From contig NZ_JAQIPB010000001.1 in the NCBI RefSeq assembly GCF_028023875.1, positions 806,001 to 870,000 of the forward strand: a stretch of DNA of 64,000 nucleotides. Reading direction: 5' to 3'. Positions within the stretch are counted from its first letter, which is position 1; each line of letters opens with the position of its first letter. Shown here piece after piece: positions 60,467 through 64,000 of the stretch. Position numbers and translations under genes: made by a program. The notes beneath the pieces are model-generated. The model did not search any database. It worked only from the letters and a program-made list of their open reading frames with translations, and was not told the origin of the DNA. Origin of the DNA: Xenophilus arseniciresistens. GTDB lineage: Bacteria > Pseudomonadota > Gammaproteobacteria > Burkholderiales > Burkholderiaceae_C.

Positions 60467-61369
60467 TCAAATAAATCCTACAACAATAAAAAATAGCATA
60501 ATTATCTTTTCTGACCTTCTTCTTCTAAATGAAAAACAATCGCTCAGCAGCCGTATTTTCCCAATGATACCCCCCCTTCTTATTGCCTCCACTATCCTTT
60601 TCTGCGAAGAATTCAACTCACAAAGCTCCGCAACATTTAGAACATTTTCGCGATACCAGCCCGAACGCAGCAACCGCAGCCTCTTCACGTATGACTTAAA
60701 GCCTAAGGCACCGTAAACATTAGAGTTATGCTGCCGATAATCTATGTAATAGGACGGATCAATTGCCCATACACATCCACGCGAGCGGGTTATCGCATAA
60801 ATTGCCCAGTCGTGCGATACAGCGGCCAGATTCACCCTATGTGTCGAAGAATCATTTATCACGTTGCGCACATACTTAATTGACCTCGCACTTAGGCCAT
60901 AGGTGCATCCCGCACTCGCTCCCTGAAATAAAAAATCATTGGTTGTTTGCGGGAAATCTTTACGCAGAATACGAGGAGACTGGCTGTCAGACACACATCT
61001 CAAATTTGACGCATAACAATCAGCCCCCTCTTTTCTCATGAGCTCTATTGCAGCGGAAATTTTTTCTGGGTACCAATAGTCATCTTGGTCGGCCAGAAAA
61101 AAATAATCTACATTGATATCCGCGCATTCTTTTATAATTTCAAAAAAGTTACCAGCTGCTGTTCCTGTTGCTCGCCCTCGGTTTGGAAGGACATGAAGTC
61201 GGGATTCGTGGCCAAGACTATTAAGCACATCTCGTGTGCCGTCGCTGGAGCAATCATCCCGCAAAAACAAATTTATTTCCACTTTTGTTTGGGCAAGAAT
61301 CGAACTGACCTGCTCCTCCAACCACTTTTCCCCATTGAAAGACGCAAGCAAAACCGCGACTTTATACAT
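60467..61369 (-). CDS. glycosyltransferase family 2
   Basis: A 300-residue GT-A enzyme with MYKVAVLLASFNGEKWLEEQVSSILAQTK at the N-terminus, the RDDCSSDGTRDVL nucleotide loop, the DxD-like LADQDDYWYPEKI and a later SHDWAIY motif as in rhamnosyltransferase-like proteins. It ends in a hydrophobic tail (KIIMLFFIVVGFI). AT-rich codon use sets it apart from the rest of the window. It probably adds a sugar to the repeat unit; donor and linkage are unknown. Confidence 0.88.
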   Translation of the reverse strand: MYKVAVLLASFNGEKWLEEQVSSILAQTKVEINLFLRDDCSSDGTRDVLNSLGHESRLHVLPNRGRATGTAAGNFFEIIKECADINVDYFFLADQDDYWYPEKISAAIELMRKEGADCYASNLRCVSDSQSPRILRKDFPQTTNDFLFQGASAGCTYGLSARSIKYVRNVINDSSTHRVNLAAVSHDWAIYAITRSRGCVWAIDPSYYIDYRQHNSNVYGALGFKSYVKRLRLLRSGWYRENVLNVAELCELNSSQKRIVEAIRRGGIIGKIRLLSDCFSFRRRRSEKIIMLFFIVVGFI

Positions 61370-61381
61370 GTAGATGCCGCC

Positions 61382-62557
61382 CTAGTTAAGCCGAAACGCC
61401 ATCAAAAAAAAGAAAACAACAACCTGTGACATTAACATAAAGAAAAAAATTGAGGTTTTCGCGTACACCAAAAAAGCGGGGCGTAGAAGGATTGGGGCCA
61501 AGAATATATAGTATTTGGCGTTGCTGTACGTTGGCAAAATAAATACTATAGAGCAAATAGTGGTGAGGGCAACAATAGCATCAGTGAGGATGATATTTAC
61601 TTCATTTAGCTCATACGAATTCTTTTTCTCTTCCATACGAAGAGAATTTAAATATTCTCTCAGCCGAATAATTCCAAAGAAAATTGCGAACCCGAATACT
61701 ATATAAAGAGGGATAATTTTCACAAAGGCAGGTGTCATGAAGATCGCCGTCATGAAAGTAATAGCAGGGCGTAAAATCAGCGGATATTTTCCGACCAGAT
61801 CGCTCCCCGCCAAGGATTCCTCAATGGCTGAGGCTTTATTCTCGAGCGCAGATAGTGAGCCCGCCGCACTCAAAAATGCTAAACCCAAAATACCCGCGAC
61901 ACATATTTGTAAAACAGCAACTATGACTGTAAATTTTAGCGATTTCTTCCTTAAAAAATAACGATAGATCGGCGTTAACAACACATAGGATAGAACAACA
62001 ATTCCGTTGCCAAAGTCAATCGCACAAACCGCTACGGCTATAAGACCCATTATCAAATAGGACCGACTTACCAGTACCAACAGTAAACTCAGTACCAATG
62101 TCCATTGCTCATATGACAAAACACCGAGGTAATATGTCATTCCTGGAAGCAAAATACTACCGCCAAGAACTATTGCAGGATGAGCAGGTGCTGGTCGTAT
62201 CTTTTGTTTTCGATGAAAACAAATTGCAATTATCAAGGGGATCGACACAAAAAGCGTCAATATGATTCGCCTAAGCACTTGGGGCAGCGGCTCGCTACAC
62301 GTCAGAAATTCAATATCAGACCAAAATGAAAATGCACCACCTTGAATGGAACAATTAGAACTCAAATTGATCCCGTCAAGCATACTTTGCAGCCAGTAGT
62401 ACGGGTCTATCCAAGATTTTTCCGAAAAAATCAAATAAGGGGCGCGAGCGGAAAAATCTGGCTCGTCACCAAACGGATACAAAATGCGACCGACTACAAC
62501 AATAACCGTGTACGCGGCCACCGCACTCAGGCCAAAGCTAGACAATTTCATCTTCAA
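61382..62557 (-). CDS. polytopic membrane protein, possible O-antigen/capsule polymerase (Wzy-like)
   Basis: A 391-residue protein with about 10 hydrophobic segments and a large loop between the first and second helices (residues ~30-90, ending with PLPQVLRRIILTLF). No recognisable catalytic motif. Location among glycosyltransferases, a highly diverged sequence and this topology are what a Wzy polymerase or a lipid-linked glycan-modifying protein would show; the two cannot be separated by eye. Strongly AT-rich. The start overlaps the stop of the GT4 gene by 4 bp (62554-62557). Confidence 0.7.
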   Translation of the reverse strand: MKMKLSSFGLSAVAAYTVIVVVGRILYPFGDEPDFSARAPYLIFSEKSWIDPYYWLQSMLDGINLSSNCSIQGGAFSFWSDIEFLTCSEPLPQVLRRIILTLFVSIPLIIAICFHRKQKIRPAPAHPAIVLGGSILLPGMTYYLGVLSYEQWTLVLSLLLVLVSRSYLIMGLIAVAVCAIDFGNGIVVLSYVLLTPIYRYFLRKKSLKFTVIVAVLQICVAGILGLAFLSAAGSLSALENKASAIEESLAGSDLVGKYPLILRPAITFMTAIFMTPAFVKIIPLYIVFGFAIFFGIIRLREYLNSLRMEEKKNSYELNEVNIILTDAIVALTTICSIVFILPTYSNAKYYIFLAPILLRPAFLVYAKTSIFFFMLMSQVVVFFFLMAFRLN

Positions 62558-63798
62558 TTTGGAGCCGCCAGAGAGCTGTATAAACTCGCATAGCGCTGTG
62601 CGTTACTTCCTATATCGAATTTCGCGAAGGCCACGTCTATTGCGCGGCGGCGAACTCCTGGCTCAAGTAACGAAATAACAGCATCCCTAGTCAATTCCGA
62701 GAAACTCTCTGGATCATAGGCGAGGCCTACTCGGTGCTCACGAACTATCCCTGCAGCTCCTCCACAATGCTTATTTACTAGAATTGGGACTCCCGCCCCC
62801 AAATACTCCGCGGTCTTTATGGCCATAACCACACTCGACAGCCTATGTTCTAACACCCCAGTAGGTCGGAAGTATGAAAGAACTCCGAAATCAGCCTCTC
62901 GAAGTTCGGCAGCCAACTCCTTGGCTGAATGAGTCCGTACCACCCTAAAACTTCCTAAGCCCAATGGCTTAAAGATGGGCTCCAACGCGGCATGATCTGA
63001 CATCGTGATAATCTTCAGATCAATTTTCAAACCCAATTTGAGCAAATACTCAATTAAACGCCGAAGTTCATCAGGTGGGTGCCAGCTGTTACTGTCAAGT
63101 GTTCCCAAATAGACAACAGAAACGCGCTCAACATATGTCTCCGTGCGGACTGCCGCCGAAGACAGTAAGCGCACTGGGGCGCTTAGATATATGGTTTCAA
63201 CTCTACGAGCTGCCTGGGAGATGAAATACTCTTTCATTCCTTCCGACACAGCGACAACAGCGTCGGCCGCCCCTAGGAGGTAGCTTTCGAGTGCGCGGAA
63301 GAAGCGATAATTTCTGCTGCTCGACTCCCATCCTTTACGCAAGGCTAACTCGTCAATCCAAAGCCCTCTTGCATCAAACAATATCCTGTACCGAGCAGAA
63401 GTCGCTTCACGCAATCGCAATGCTGCAAAAGTCGCATGATAGGAGCGGCAATGGATGACGTCTGGATCGAAACGATCCACAAGCTGACGCAACCTCAAAT
63501 TTGCGCCAATATGATTAAATTTAAAAGTCCATCTATTAGGAAAAATCAGGGGCTGAGCACAGTAGATTGGGATCTGCTCGTACTCAATGTTTGCGAGCCG
63601 TTCGCGCACATTTTTAAGCTCATGTGTGTATTGGCCTCTTTCTCTAACGTGGCCGCTATGAATAAGCGGCACCGCAGCGACAAACTTTCCCGTTGCCCCA
63701 GTTAGCGCAATGTTTGCTTTGAATTGATTCAAGGCCTGCGAACCGTAGGCGCCAGAAGTCCGAGGCGTTTCGCCCCACGTTAAATAAAGGATTTTCAT
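62554..63798 (-). CDS. glycosyltransferase group 1 (GT4-like)
   Basis: A 414-residue GT-B enzyme. N-terminal Rossmann (MKILYLTWGETPRTSGAYGSQAL), DVIHCRSYHATFAALRL, DARGLWIDELALR and, in the C-terminal domain, VVYLGTLDSNSWH, HSAKELAAELREADFGVLSYFRP and the acidic donor-binding segment VMAIKTAEYLGAGVPILVN. It probably takes an NDP-sugar donor in the cytoplasm. It overlaps the upstream partial gene by 1 bp and the downstream membrane gene by 4 bp. Confidence 0.88.
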   Translation of the reverse strand: MKILYLTWGETPRTSGAYGSQALNQFKANIALTGATGKFVAAVPLIHSGHVRERGQYTHELKNVRERLANIEYEQIPIYCAQPLIFPNRWTFKFNHIGANLRLRQLVDRFDPDVIHCRSYHATFAALRLREATSARYRILFDARGLWIDELALRKGWESSSRNYRFFRALESYLLGAADAVVAVSEGMKEYFISQAARRVETIYLSAPVRLLSSAAVRTETYVERVSVVYLGTLDSNSWHPPDELRRLIEYLLKLGLKIDLKIITMSDHAALEPIFKPLGLGSFRVVRTHSAKELAAELREADFGVLSYFRPTGVLEHRLSSVVMAIKTAEYLGAGVPILVNKHCGGAAGIVREHRVGLAYDPESFSELTRDAVISLLEPGVRRRAIDVAFAKFDIGSNAQRYASLYSSLAAPN

Positions 63799-64000
63799 TA
63801 CGCTGAACGATTTTTAGATTCTTGTAGAACTTCAGAAACCGTGAGTTGCCGCAAGAAACCTGGGAACTCGAAGAGTGTGCGCCCAAACTTCAATAGAATA
63901 ATTACTAGGACAGCGATCCAAAAAATCACATCCGCCTTGGCGCTGAGCTGCTGTCCGTGAACCGCATAGACAACACTGGCAATTAGCATTGCCGCCCCCA
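63798..64000 (-). CDS. membrane protein, partial (C-terminal end only)
   Basis: The minus-strand frame is open to the right edge of the window, so only the last ~67 residues are present. They contain one or two hydrophobic stretches (VIFWIAVLVIILLKFG) and a polar tail ending SEVLQESKNRSA. The gene belongs to the AT-rich polysaccharide region and could be a flippase, polymerase or other membrane component; nothing more can be said. Confidence 0.65.
   Translation of the reverse strand, partial: GAAMLIASVVYAVHGQQLSAKADVIFWIAVLVIILLKFGRTLFEFPGFLRQLTVSEVLQESKNRSA

Overview
The window reads as chromosomal DNA of a high-GC betaproteobacterium, most likely family Comamonadaceae (Acidovorax/Comamonas/Delftia relatives). 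The basis is gene content and order: several orphan Bug/TctC-type solute receptors, petABC followed by sspA-sspB, hisI-hisE followed by a HIT protein, tatABC and a DegS-type protease, and a feruloyl-CoA synthase. Species cannot be named from sequence reading alone. No CRISPR array, phage, transposase or rRNA was seen. Two tRNA genes are present, Leu-CAA and Thr-UGU.

Layout. 1-12.8 kb: the 3' part of tamB, small membrane proteins, a glycolipid-binding-fold protein, dinB, a DUF2459 protein, DNA topoisomerase IB, a two-gene signalling pair (degenerate histidine-kinase-like protein plus stand-alone receiver), queF coupled to an alpha/beta hydrolase, a prolyl-4-hydroxylase-like dioxygenase and yaaA. 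12.8-23.5 kb: a catabolic island for hydroxycinnamates (ferulate/coumarate type). A divergent amidohydrolase faces a tight nine-kilobase run of hydratase, feruloyl-CoA synthase, SDR dehydrogenase, two Bug receptors, a tannase/feruloyl-esterase-family lipoprotein, acyl-CoA dehydrogenase and a MarR regulator. A palindrome lies between -35 and -10 in the divergent promoter region. 23.6-46.8 kb: mainly housekeeping genes (valS, galU, tusA-like, NUDIX, cysM, tRNA-Leu, a flavin reductase, OmpA-like, Bug receptor, tRNA-Thr, sspBA, petCBA, mscL, pdxA, Nif3-like, an MHS transporter, degS-like, tatCBA, HIT, hisE, hisI).

47.3-64 kb: a surface-polysaccharide locus. It opens with an operon ordered like the E. 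coli group 4 capsule operon (gfcA-like, gfcB, a gfcC+gfcD fusion, Wzb/Etp phosphatase, Wzc/Etk tyrosine kinase) but with no gfcE/Wza exporter gene, ending at a strong bidirectional terminator. Convergent to it come glmM and then genes for a UDP-diacetamido-trideoxy-sugar route (PglF/E/D/C-like: dehydratase, aminotransferase, acetyltransferase, phosphoglycosyl transferase), followed by glycosyltransferases and membrane proteins. GC content falls sharply from about 60.0-60.2 kb onward, inside the phosphoglycosyl transferase gene, which suggests that the serotype-specific part was acquired by recombination.

How the parts connect: GalU and GlmM supply UDP-glucose and the GlcNAc precursor; the PglFED-like enzymes would make the first sugar; the PglC-like enzyme would load it on the lipid carrier; the glycosyltransferases extend it; the Gfc/Etp/Etk module would regulate or carry out export. 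In the catabolic island the esterase would free hydroxycinnamates from esters, the Bug proteins would bind ligands, and the ligase-hydratase-dehydrogenase-amidohydrolase set would shorten the side chain to a hydroxybenzoate.
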